From: Vallitaleaceae bacterium
GTDB lineage: Bacteria; Bacillota; Clostridia; Lachnospirales; Vallitaleaceae
Length of the DNA stretch: 13,686 bases
Direction: 5' to 3'
Assembly: GCA_027858555.1 (NCBI GenBank)
Contig: JAQICP010000223.1
Span: 1 to 13,686, forward strand
Shown piece by piece: positions 1 to 5,640 of the stretch (position 1 is the first letter of the stretch; every line of letters starts with the position of its first letter). The position numbers were made by a program, and so were the translations under genes. The notes under the pieces are model-generated. The model was not told where the DNA came from, did not search any database, and was given only the letters and a program-made list of their open reading frames with translations.

Positions 1-599
1 CTTTAATTATTAACCCATTAATATAATTATAGATACCATACTTATCTATATTATTGTAAAGATTTTTTATCTTTTATGTGTTTGTTCTTACTTTGTCTAT
101 ATTTTGATTGTGTCATCCATACTTTCCAATTACACCTGAGTTCTATTCCCATTTCTCATGTTCCCTTGTTTATCATAGATAATTAAGAAAACCGAGCCTC
201 AATTCAATTCATTATGCTTAGTATAATATTTCTCATCTGAGTTGTCAAGTTAACAGAATGTTCATTTTTGACGATTTATCAATATTAATCTATTTTATCT
301 AATATTTTTCTGTAAGAACATCCAATATACAGTACTTTATACCTACCTAGTGACTAAAGTCATTTTAATTTGTCGTGAAGTCATTTGTTTTTGTATAGTC
401 ATAAAATAGAAGTAAACGCTGGTATCCTGTCTATTAAATTCTTCAAATAGTTCTGCTACTGTACTTGACTAGCAGTTATCATTATCCATGACCTAATACC
501 TATGTATTGTTGATTTGTTTCACAAGGTAATTTAAAATTGCTTTGCTATTAGTATAGTCTACAACATAAGCATAATAGCAACTTTAAAAGTAGCCCTAT
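1..599. other. AT-rich intergenic stretch without a recognisable gene
   Basis: I find no convincing open reading frame on either strand here; stops are dense and the longest start-to-stop reading I could follow on the minus strand is about 33 codons with no good ribosome binding site. The stretch does hold a strong minus-strand promoter (listed separately). It also has a short perfect inverted repeat, with arms at 28-35 and 43-50 and a 7-nt loop, that lacks a T-run and so is not a terminator. The part left of position 213 would be the untranslated leader of whatever that promoter drives beyond the window edge. Confidence 0.6.
220..248 (-). promoter_or_regulatory. Near-consensus sigma-A promoter pointing left
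   Basis: On the minus strand a perfect -35 box TTGACA (243-248) is followed after exactly 17 bp by TATACT (220-225), one mismatch from the -10 consensus. Transcription would begin near 213 and leave the window at position 1. No gene start is visible downstream, so the transcript has an untranslated leader of at least about 210 nt. A stable RNA operon, or a protein gene with a long regulatory leader, beyond the edge would both fit; neither can be seen. Confidence 0.6.
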
Positions 600-620
600 T
601 GGGTGATAGATTCCACCCAA
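599..620. repeat. Perfect 7-bp inverted repeat next to the tRNA terminator
   Basis: The arms TTGGGTG (599-605) and CACCCAA (614-620) are perfectly complementary around an 8-nt loop. On the minus strand the sequence beyond it has no T-run, so it is unlikely to terminate by itself. It lies immediately downstream of the intrinsic terminator of the tRNA operon and may be a back-up structure or a 3'-end stabilising stem. Confidence 0.4.
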
Positions 621-621
621 C

Positions 622-656
622 AAAAAACAACCACTATCTCTAGTAGTTGTTTTTTT
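622..656 (-). terminator. Intrinsic terminator of the tRNA operon
   Basis: The arms at 622-636 and 641-655 pair with one C/A mismatch around a 4-nt loop. On the minus strand the stem ends in a T-run. It follows the last tRNA gene (Leu) by about 25 nt, as expected for the end of that transcript. The outer A/T pairs make it symmetrical, so it could also act on plus-strand transcription. Confidence 0.8.
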
Positions 657-681
657 CCGGTCATACAAGATGACCACACAA

Positions 682-763
682 TGCGGGTGACAGGAATTGA
701 ACCTGCACACCTCACGGCGCTAGATCCTAAGTCTAGTGCGTCTGCCAGTTCCGCCACACCCGC
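682..763 (-). tRNA. tRNA-Leu (anticodon UAG)
   Basis: Read on the minus strand, the acceptor arms GCGGGTG and CACCCGC pair fully and are followed by discriminator A. The anticodon loop CTTAGGA gives UAG (plus-strand 727-729), reading CUA and probably other CUN codons. The long variable arm typical of class II leucine tRNAs is present, and the T-loop is the normal TTCAATT. It is the last gene of the seven-tRNA operon. CCA is not encoded. Confidence 0.95.
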
Positions 764-804
764 ATAAGAGTTAAAAACATATGGTGAATCTTTAATGTTT
801 TAAG

Positions 805-878
805 TGAGCCGCCTGGGGCTCGAACCCAGGACACCTGGATTAAAAGTCCAGTGCTCTAGCCAACTGAGCTAGCGGCCC
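805..878 (-). tRNA. tRNA-Lys (anticodon UUU)
   Basis: The acceptor arms GGGCCGC and GCGGCTC pair (one G-U), with discriminator A at 805. The anticodon loop CTTTTAA gives UUU (842-844), decoding AAA and AAG. D-arm and T-arm are normal (GGTTCGAGCC). CCA is not encoded. It is sixth in the operon; the spacer to tRNA-Leu holds a 7-bp inverted repeat (774-780 with 795-801) that may mark a processing site. Confidence 0.95.
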
Positions 879-883
879 GTAAG

Positions 884-955
884 CTGGGTATGCTGGATTT
901 GAACCAGCGAATGCAGGAGTCAAAGTCCTGTGCCTTACCGCTTGGCGAATACCCA
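884..955 (-). tRNA. tRNA-Gln (anticodon UUG)
   Basis: The acceptor arms TGGGTAT and ATACCCA are fully complementary, with the weak U1-A72 pair typical of glutamine tRNAs, and the discriminator is G (884). The anticodon loop CTTTGAC gives UUG (921-923). The T-loop is normal. CCA is not encoded. It is fifth in the operon, 5 nt upstream of tRNA-Lys. Confidence 0.95.
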
Positions 956-963
956 ATAATAAC

Positions 964-996
964 TAATGACAATCATTACCCATATCATTGATATGG
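964..996. repeat. Two adjacent inverted repeats in the His-Gln tRNA spacer
   Basis: The first has arms TAATGA (964-969) and TCATTA (973-978) around CAA. The second has arms CCATATCA (980-987) and TGATATGG (989-996) around a single T. Together they fill most of the 44-nt spacer between tRNA-His and tRNA-Gln, while other spacers in the operon are as short as 5-6 nt. They may position RNase cleavage or shape the precursor; that role is inferred. Confidence 0.45.
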
Positions 997-999
997 AAA

Positions 1000-1074
1000 G
1001 GTGAATAATGGGGATCGAACCCACGACCTCTAGGGCCACAACCTAGCGCTCTAACCGACTGAGCTATATCCACC
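1000..1074 (-). tRNA. tRNA-His (anticodon GUG)
   Basis: The acceptor arms GTGGATA and TATTCAC pair, with discriminator C (1000). An encoded G sits at position -1 (1074), the identity element of bacterial histidine tRNAs. The anticodon loop TTGTGGC gives GUG (1037-1039). The T-stem contains one G-U pair. CCA is not encoded. It lies 6 nt downstream of tRNA-Arg in the operon. Confidence 0.95.
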
Positions 1075-1080
1075 ATAAAA

Positions 1081-1154
1081 CGTGCCTGTAGGGATTCGAA
1101 CCCTAGGCCCCCGGCTTAGAAGGCCGGTGCTCTATCCTGCTGAGCTACAGGCAC
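1081..1154 (-). tRNA. tRNA-Arg (anticodon UCU)
   Basis: The acceptor arms GTGCCTG and CAGGCAC are fully complementary, with discriminator G (1081). The anticodon loop CTTCTAA gives UCU (1118-1120), reading AGA and AGG. D-arm and T-arm are standard. CCA is not encoded. It is third in the operon, after a 79-nt spacer following tRNA-Gly. Confidence 0.95.
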
Positions 1155-1233
1155 TCAGTTAATTGCACTAATGGCAATCTAATAATTCTTTCATGTTGCA
1201 GTTCATCTTGCTCATGTCTTATAAATAAAACAA

Positions 1234-1304
1234 AGCGGGTGATGGGAATCGGACCCACATGGCCAGCTTGGAAGGCTGGTGTTCTACCACTGAACTACAC
1301 CCGC
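1234..1304 (-). tRNA. tRNA-Gly (anticodon UCC) with an atypical T-loop
   Basis: The acceptor arms GCGGGTG and CACCCGC are fully complementary, with discriminator U (1234). The anticodon loop CTTCCAA gives UCC (1270-1272), and the D-loop keeps the GG pair. The T-loop reads TCCGATT where TTCGATT is expected, so the nearly universal U55 (pseudouridine site) is C (plus-strand position 1252 is g). Everything else is intact, so I call it a real tRNA. Loss of U55 could weaken the D-loop/T-loop contact. It lies 6 nt downstream of tRNA-Pro. CCA is not encoded. Confidence 0.9.
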
Positions 1305-1310
1305 AGAAAA

Positions 1311-1385
1311 TCGGGGTGACAGGATTCGAACCTGCGGCCTCTTGAACCCAAATCAAGCGCTCTAGCCAAGCTGAGCCACACCCCG
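1311..1385 (-). tRNA. tRNA-Pro (anticodon UGG)
   Basis: The acceptor arms CGGGGTG and CACCCCG are fully complementary, beginning with the C1-G72 pair seen in bacterial proline tRNAs; the discriminator is A (1311). The anticodon loop TTTGGGT gives UGG (1348-1350). The T-loop TTCGAAT is normal. It is the first gene of the operon, about 33 nt downstream of the predicted transcription start. CCA is not encoded. Confidence 0.95.
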
Positions 1386-1425
1386 TTCTAATAAAATCAA
1401 TAACCTTTCATCAGACGCAAGTGTT

Positions 1426-1454
1426 ATTATACATATGTTAGAAACGTTTGTCAA
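1426..1454 (-). promoter_or_regulatory. Perfect-consensus promoter of the tRNA operon
   Basis: On the minus strand TTGACA (1449-1454) and TATAAT (1426-1431) are separated by exactly 17 bp, a full sigma-A consensus. The start would be near 1418, some 33 nt before tRNA-Pro. The -35 box lies only 7 bp beyond the stop codon of the phosphoesterase gene, and A-rich DNA just upstream could act as an UP element. A promoter this strong fits stable RNA. Confidence 0.9.
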
Positions 1455-1460
1455 CTCTTT

Positions 1461-2027
1461 TCATTTTTTTTTTTTAATTTCCTGTAGAGAGCTATGAAGG
1501 ACACCGTTTTTCTCAATTTCTATAACGCCATATGTAGGATTCGGACCACCTCTAGGAAGTGCTATACTGCCTGGGTTTAACAGGGTTATGTCTTCTTCAT
1601 AAGATAACTTATGCTGATGACTGTGCCCATAAAGTGCAATCTTGGCTGTTATTTTTTTTGCGTATTCATCTAATAACATTGTACCACTTTTTACTCTAAA
1701 TTGATGTCCATGACATGCTAATATTTTCACACCGTTGATTGTTACGATTAATATGTCCGGATAATTCGTATCATAGAAGTCACAGTTCCCCCTGACCCCC
1801 TCAATATTAAGCTCTGGAAATATACACCTTAAATCATCCACATCGCTCACAATGTCACCTAAGTGCAAGACAAGATCATACCTACCACTTTGAATGACCT
1901 TAATGGCATGTGTAATATGGTTATGACTGTCGCTTATTACAAGCACTCTTGTGAATTTTTGATCATATGTATAGTGCAATTCCTTTATTGATTTACTCAT
2001 TATTCTCATTCCCATCGTTAGCACCAT
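1461..2027 (-). CDS. YsnB/YfcE-like metallophosphoesterase
   Basis: This is a small calcineurin-like phosphodiesterase of the YfcE/MJ0936 family, a cytoplasmic metal-dependent enzyme whose natural substrate is poorly known. The metal-ligand motifs are in order: DSHNH (33-37), HLGD (55-58), RGNCD (79-83), CHGHQ (104-108), GHSH (133-136) and NPGS (151-154). The order rph-rdgB-phosphoesterase matches Bacillus subtilis rph-ysnA-ysnB, so I take it as the YsnB counterpart. The start is uncertain: the longest frame overlaps rdgB by 35 nt and has 24 residues before the domain, with only an AGAGG at about 9 nt. Internal ATGs at 2009 and 2000 give shorter overlaps (2000 starts MSKSI), and 2000 may be the true start. 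The gene ends in a run of 12 A residues (four Lys codons) just before TGA. No terminator follows. Confidence 0.88.
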   Translation of the reverse strand: MVLTMGMRIMSKSIKELHYTYDQKFTRVLVISDSHNHITHAIKVIQSGRYDLVLHLGDIVSDVDDLRCIFPELNIEGVRGNCDFYDTNYPDILIVTINGVKILACHGHQFRVKSGTMLLDEYAKKITAKIALYGHSHQHKLSYEEDITLLNPGSIALPRGGPNPTYGVIEIEKNGVLHSSLQEIKKKK

Positions 2028-2622
2028 GGTAGTAAGCCTCTAAGGGGCCTTTAATGGCTCTTAATGCCTTGCCCCTATGACTTAGTCGGTTCTTTAATTC
2101 AGATGGCATCTGGGCTGTTGTACACCTGTATTTAGGCACATAGAATATAGGGTCATATCCAAAGCCATTAGCCCCAGCTTCAGCGTAGCCAATCATGCCT
2201 TCTATTGTTTCAGTTTTAGTTACCACGCTACCGTCTGGAAATACCGCTGCTATGGCACATACAAACCTAGCGGTTCTCTTTTCATCCGGCACCCCTTCCA
2301 AACGATCAATAATCATCTGGTTTTTAATATGGTAGATTGTGTCTTCACCTGCATATCTAGCTGAGTAGATGCCCGGCTCTTTACTTAGATAATCCACTTC
2401 AAGTCCTGAATCATCCGCTAATACTAACCTGCCAGTTACTGCATTTATTTCTCTCGCTTTTTTAATTGCATTTTCTTCAAATGTAGCACCGTCTTCTATG
2501 ACATCGATGTCCACACCAGCTTCTGCCAGGGACTGCACTTTAATACCTAAATCAGCCATGATCTCATTGATTTCTTTTATCTTCGATGTATTCTTAGTTG
2601 CAAATATTACAGTCGTTTCCAT
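1993..2622 (-). CDS. rdgB: XTP/dITP diphosphatase (RdgB/HAM1 family)
   Basis: This cytoplasmic house-cleaning enzyme hydrolyses non-canonical purine triphosphates (XTP, dITP, ITP) to monophosphate and pyrophosphate, keeping deaminated bases out of DNA and RNA. Family motifs visible are FATKNTSKIKE (7-17, substrate loop), DDSGLEVDYL (70-79, with the metal-binding/general-base acidic pair), PGIYSARYAG (83-92), GANGFGYDPIF (150-160) and SHRGKAL (181-187). At 209 residues it is slightly longer than usual because of an Asn/Gly-rich tail. The start is set by TAAGGAGT (2628-2635) seven nt upstream of the ATG. The stop codon of rph lies inside that binding site, a sign of close coupling. It overlaps the following phosphoesterase gene. 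Confidence 0.96.
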   Translation of the reverse strand: METTVIFATKNTSKIKEINEIMADLGIKVQSLAEAGVDIDVIEDGATFEENAIKKAREINAVTGRLVLADDSGLEVDYLSKEPGIYSARYAGEDTIYHIKNQMIIDRLEGVPDEKRTARFVCAIAAVFPDGSVVTKTETIEGMIGYAEAGANGFGYDPIFYVPKYRCTTAQMPSELKNRLSHRGKALRAIKGPLEAYYHGANDGNENNE

Positions 2623-2632
2623 ATATGACTCC

Positions 2633-3349
2633 TTACATGCCCAGTATCTTTTTTTGCTCCTGAATCAGTTTCATAATGCCTATCTCAGACAAGTCAAGTA
2701 ATTGGTTGAGTACAGATCTACTATAAGGGCTCTCTTCTGCTGTCCCTTGTACTTCCACATATTCACCCGTTTCAGTTAAAACCACATTCATATCTACTTC
2801 TGCCTCAGAATCCTCGGTGTAACACAGGTCAAGCATAGGCACACCATTTACGACACCAACACTTATGGCTGCCAGATACCCTGAAAGCGGCATCTTTTCT
2901 ATTAGTCCATATTCCACTAATTTCTTGCATGCAAGTCTCATAGCAACATAGGCACCTGTTATAGACGCAGTTCTAGTTCCTCCATCTGCTTGTATGACAT
3001 CACAGTCCAATATGATTGTTCTTTCACCCAAAGCTTTAAAATCCACTACTGACCGGAGACTTCTACCAATTAATCTTTGTATCTCAACACTTCTGCTATT
3101 TTTTTTAAGGCGATTGATATCCCGTTCATTTCTTGTATTGGTGGATCTTGGTAACATATTATATTCTGCAGTGACCCATCCTTCAAGACTATCTTTCTTG
3201 AACCTAGGGACACTTTCTTCTACCGTTGCATTACAGATTACCTTGGTGCCTCCCATCTCAATCAGTACCGAACCTTCTGGATATAAAATATAATCTTTTG
3301 TTATCTTAATAGGTCTAAGTGTTTCATTACTTCTGCCATCTATACGCAT
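2633..3349 (-). CDS. rph: Ribonuclease PH
   Basis: RNase PH is a phosphate-dependent 3'-5' exoribonuclease that trims the 3' ends of tRNA precursors and forms a hexameric ring. The 238-residue protein shows the family pattern from end to end: RIDGR (2-6), GWVTAEYNMLPR (57-68), EIQRLIGRSLR (89-99), ADGGTRTASITGA (121-133), DLCYTED (174-180, with the conserved acidic residues) and QGTAEE (201-206). An AAAGGAGAAGGA site directly precedes the ATG. It opens the rph-rdgB-phosphoesterase block, just after the terminator of the HPr-like gene. I see no good promoter in the roughly 35 bp between that terminator and the gene, so part of its expression may come from read-through. The tRNA operon three genes downstream lacks encoded CCA, which makes 3'-end maturation relevant. 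Confidence 0.97.
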   Translation of the reverse strand: MRIDGRSNETLRPIKITKDYILYPEGSVLIEMGGTKVICNATVEESVPRFKKDSLEGWVTAEYNMLPRSTNTRNERDINRLKKNSRSVEIQRLIGRSLRSVVDFKALGERTIILDCDVIQADGGTRTASITGAYVAMRLACKKLVEYGLIEKMPLSGYLAAISVGVVNGVPMLDLCYTEDSEAEVDMNVVLTETGEYVEVQGTAEESPYSRSVLNQLLDLSEIGIMKLIQEQKKILGM

Positions 3350-3385
3350 ATCCTTCTCCTTTGTGATTGTGTGCTTGTTTCACTT

Positions 3386-3419
3386 TAAAGAAAAGACACT
3401 ATCTTTTCAGAAGTGTCTT
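3386..3419 (-). terminator. Intrinsic terminator after the HPr-like gene
   Basis: The arms at 3393-3400 and 3412-3419 (AAGACACT/AGTGTCTT) form a perfect 8-bp stem with an 11-nt loop. On the minus strand they are followed by a T-rich tract (TTCTTT). It lies between the HPr-like gene and rph and probably ends much of the murB operon transcript. The modest GC content and broken T-tract suggest partial read-through into rph. Confidence 0.7.
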
Positions 3420-3428
3420 GTGAGTTTA

Positions 3429-3692
3429 TCAATTGTCTGCATTTGCTAGTAAATACGCTTCGATTTTTTTCATTGCTGATACTTCATCTTCACCATCAAC
3501 AGTTACTGTCACATCTTCACCTTCTAAGATACCTAGTGACATCATGCCCATTATACTTTTCCCATTGACTTTTTTGTTTTGTAAAGATACATATACGTTA
3601 CTTGAAAACTGCCCCACGACTTGTACGAACATAGCCACTGGTGTTGTTTCTAGTCCTGTAGGTATTTTTACTTCTATTTTCTTTTCGATCAT
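3429..3692 (-). CDS. crh: Crh-like HPr-family protein lacking the phosphocarrier histidine
   Basis: This 87-residue protein has the whole HPr fold signature, but the active-site region reads TGLETTPVAMFVQ (12-24) where HPr has TGLHARPA. The PTS phosphorylation site His15 is Glu, and Ala16-Arg17 are Thr-Thr. The second site is intact: VNGKSIMGMMSLG (42-54) keeps Ser46 and the hydrophobic patch that, in known HPr and Crh, is phosphorylated by HPr kinase and contacts CcpA. Bacillus Crh has Gln15 and also lies just after yvcJ-yvcK-whiA, so position and chemistry both point to a Crh-type catabolite regulator. It should be unable to pass phosphate from Enzyme I to sugar permeases. GGGAGG seven nt upstream sets the start; whiA ends 24 bp before it. 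Whether Glu15 mimics phosphohistidine is a guess. A second, genuine HPr is expected elsewhere. Confidence 0.9.
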   Translation of the reverse strand: MIEKKIEVKIPTGLETTPVAMFVQVVGQFSSNVYVSLQNKKVNGKSIMGMMSLGILEGEDVTVTVDGEDEVSAMKKIEAYLLANADN

Positions 3693-3716
3693 TCGATTGC
3701 CTCCCTTTTGCTGGAT

Positions 3717-4673
3717 TTAAGCACGCCATTGTTGTCCCCTTAATCTATCAGCTATTGCACTTATCTTTCTTAATCGATGATTAACACCAGACTTACCCAC
3801 AGGTGGATCTAGCATAGCTCCGAGTTCCTTGAGGCTAGCGTCCCTGTTCTCTACGCGAAGCTTTGCTACCGCTTCCAATGATTCAGCCAATTGATGTATC
3901 CCAATTGTTTCATCAATATACATAATATCATCGTACTGTTTAACTGCAGCATGTACTGTTTTACTTATATTAGCTGTTTCACAGTTCACCATACGATTCA
4001 CATTATTACGCATCTCTTTTAAAATCCTAAGATTCTCAAGCTCCATTAACGCTATATGCGCTTCTGTAATATTCAGTAAATCTACTATCTGTCGTCCTTC
4101 TTTGAGATACACGACAAAGTACTTCTTACGTTGTATCATTTTAGCATCTAGTTCAAACGAATTAATCAGCTTAACCAAATCAATACTATGGACTTCGTGA
4201 ACATTAACAAACTCAAGATGATATGTCTTCTCAGGATCACTTAAAGAGCCCCCCGCTATAAAAGCGCCTCTTATATATGCCCGTTTACAACAAGTACTGG
4301 CCACTATCAAGGAATCAATATGATGATTAATTTCCAATCTACCATTTTGTTCTCTTATTATGTGTGTGGCCTTTAATACTTTCATTGTATCTTTATGTTC
4401 TGTAATAAAAACAGAATATACATAGTTCTTCTTTAGTTGTCTATTTCTGCGAATTAGTATCTCAACATTAATATTAAATGTTTTCTTTAAAATTGTAAAG
4501 TATTTTCTAGCTACTGCTGGGTTTTCCGACTGAACTTTCAGACTTAATTTCCCATCGACCTCTCTAACCTTACCGCACATATTGATAATTGCGGCAACTT
4601 CTGCGATTTTACAATGTCTTCCCTCACCTGTATGCCTTACTAATTCATCTTTAACTTTGGTTGAAAATGACAT
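3717..4673 (-). CDS. whiA: WhiA family DNA-binding protein
   Basis: WhiA is a DNA-binding protein that controls sporulation in Streptomyces and, in Bacillus, affects division and chromosome segregation. The 318-residue protein has the expected parts: an N-terminal WhiA region (MSFSTKVKDELVRH), a degenerate LAGLIDADG-endonuclease-like domain with core RGAFIAGGSLSDPEK (135-149), the conserved NCETANISKTV (230-240), and a C-terminal helix-turn-helix around 278-303 containing LKELGAMLDPPVGKSGVNHR. The start is supported by AAAGGAG eight nt upstream. Only 4 bp separate it from the yvcK stop, so the two are translated as part of one message. It is followed by the Crh-like gene. Confidence 0.97.
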   Translation of the reverse strand: MSFSTKVKDELVRHTGEGRHCKIAEVAAIINMCGKVREVDGKLSLKVQSENPAVARKYFTILKKTFNINVEILIRRNRQLKKNYVYSVFITEHKDTMKVLKATHIIREQNGRLEINHHIDSLIVASTCCKRAYIRGAFIAGGSLSDPEKTYHLEFVNVHEVHSIDLVKLINSFELDAKMIQRKKYFVVYLKEGRQIVDLLNITEAHIALMELENLRILKEMRNNVNRMVNCETANISKTVHAAVKQYDDIMYIDETIGIHQLAESLEAVAKLRVENRDASLKELGAMLDPPVGKSGVNHRLRKISAIADRLRGQQWRA

Positions 4674-4677
4674 CTGG

Positions 4678-5637
4678 TCAACTCCTTTGTTCCATAATTA
4701 ATGCCGCTAAATCGTCTGCATTATGCCTGATGTATCGCTCCCTCTTACTTACATGAACCAGATTCCCTGACACTATGTTATAATCTCGTAGATTTTCATA
4801 ATCTATAATCACTTGCTTGGCACCATCTTCTTCGTATAATCGCAAATGTTCATCATCAATCGGTTCGATGTTGACTACTATTTTATCAATAGTATGCTTG
4901 CCGATATACTTCTCTATTTCTAGAATATGTTGACTCAGCGTAAAGCCGTCCGTCTCACCAGGTTGGGTCATGATGTTACTTACATAATAAGTTGTTGCCT
5001 TGGACTTAAGTATAGCTTCCTTGATACCCACTACTATCAGATTTGGAATAATGGATGTATATAGGCTTCCTGGTCCAAGTATGATGATGTCTGCGTCTAA
5101 AATCTCTCGAACTGCCTTCTCATAAGCTTTTGGATGACTAGGTTCTAGTGATACCGATACGATAGGGTTATTCATCATCTTACTTTCAATGACTATCTCA
5201 TTCTCGCCGACTGTATGTTTACCATCCCTGAGGACAGCAAGCAAATGAATATCTTCTGTCGTCACAGGTAATACTTTTCCTCTGACTGCTAGAACATCAT
5301 TAGCTTTTTCTACCGCCTGTTCAAAGCTACCACAGATATCAGTCAGCGCTGCTAAAAACAGATTGCCCATATTGTGGCCACTTAAAGTACCTTCTGTAAA
5401 TCTATGTTGAAATACTTGATTCATTATTGGTTCTGTTTGTGCCAAAGCTAATATGCAATTCCTGATGTCTCCTGGTGGTAGCATATTCATTTCTTTTCTT
5501 AGCACACCAGAATTACCACCATTGTCACTGACTGCAACAACTGCAATCAAATCCTCGGTATGCTTTTTAATACCTCTAAGCATGGTTGATATACCAGTGC
5601 CGCCACCGATACAGACTACTTTTATATCTGATTGCAT
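4678..5637 (-). CDS. yvcK: YvcK/GlmR-type UDP-sugar-binding regulator of carbon flux
   Basis: YvcK (GlmR) binds UDP-GlcNAc and, in Bacillus, is needed for growth on gluconeogenic carbon sources and for steering carbon to cell-wall precursors. The 319-residue protein resembles CofD/UPF0052 proteins: GGGTGIS (11-17) forms the nucleotide loop, followed by VSDNGGNSGVLR (36-47), LPPGDIRN (53-60), GHNMGNL (87-93) and LGPGSLYTSIIPNL (187-200). The second motif more often reads DDGGSSG; here two positions are Asn. The rapZ stop lies 3 bp upstream of the ATG, with an AGAGGG about 10 nt upstream. The setting between rapZ and whiA is the standard Firmicutes arrangement. Confidence 0.95.
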   Translation of the reverse strand: MQSDIKVVCIGGGTGISTMLRGIKKHTEDLIAVVAVSDNGGNSGVLRKEMNMLPPGDIRNCILALAQTEPIMNQVFQHRFTEGTLSGHNMGNLFLAALTDICGSFEQAVEKANDVLAVRGKVLPVTTEDIHLLAVLRDGKHTVGENEIVIESKMMNNPIVSVSLEPSHPKAYEKAVREILDADIIILGPGSLYTSIIPNLIVVGIKEAILKSKATTYYVSNIMTQPGETDGFTLSQHILEIEKYIGKHTIDKIVVNIEPIDDEHLRLYEEDGAKQVIIDYENLRDYNIVSGNLVHVSKRERYIRHNADDLAALIMEQRS

Positions 5638-5640
5638 GTA

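Noticed and set aside
64..165. About 33-codon minus-strand frame downstream of the orphan promoter
   Set aside because: Its composition is Lys/Gln-rich and unstructured, with a purine tract about 10 nt from the ATG at best. It is not enough to call a small protein, though the transcript itself may be real.
355..420. Several GTCAT words and a short TGACTAAAGTCA palindrome
   Set aside because: Spacing is irregular and the units are 5 bp; this is expected by chance in AT-rich DNA and is not a CRISPR array or operator set.
545..590. TATACT with an upstream TTGCTA on the minus strand
   Set aside because: The spacing is about 19 bp and the -35 match is poor, so it is too weak to list as a promoter.
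2994..3293. Plus-strand open frame inside rph
   Set aside because: It lies entirely antisense to rph, has biased shadow composition (Leu/Ser/Ile-rich) and no supporting site. The same reasoning excludes the frames antisense to rdgB, crh, yvcK, rapZ, the parvulin gene and ade.
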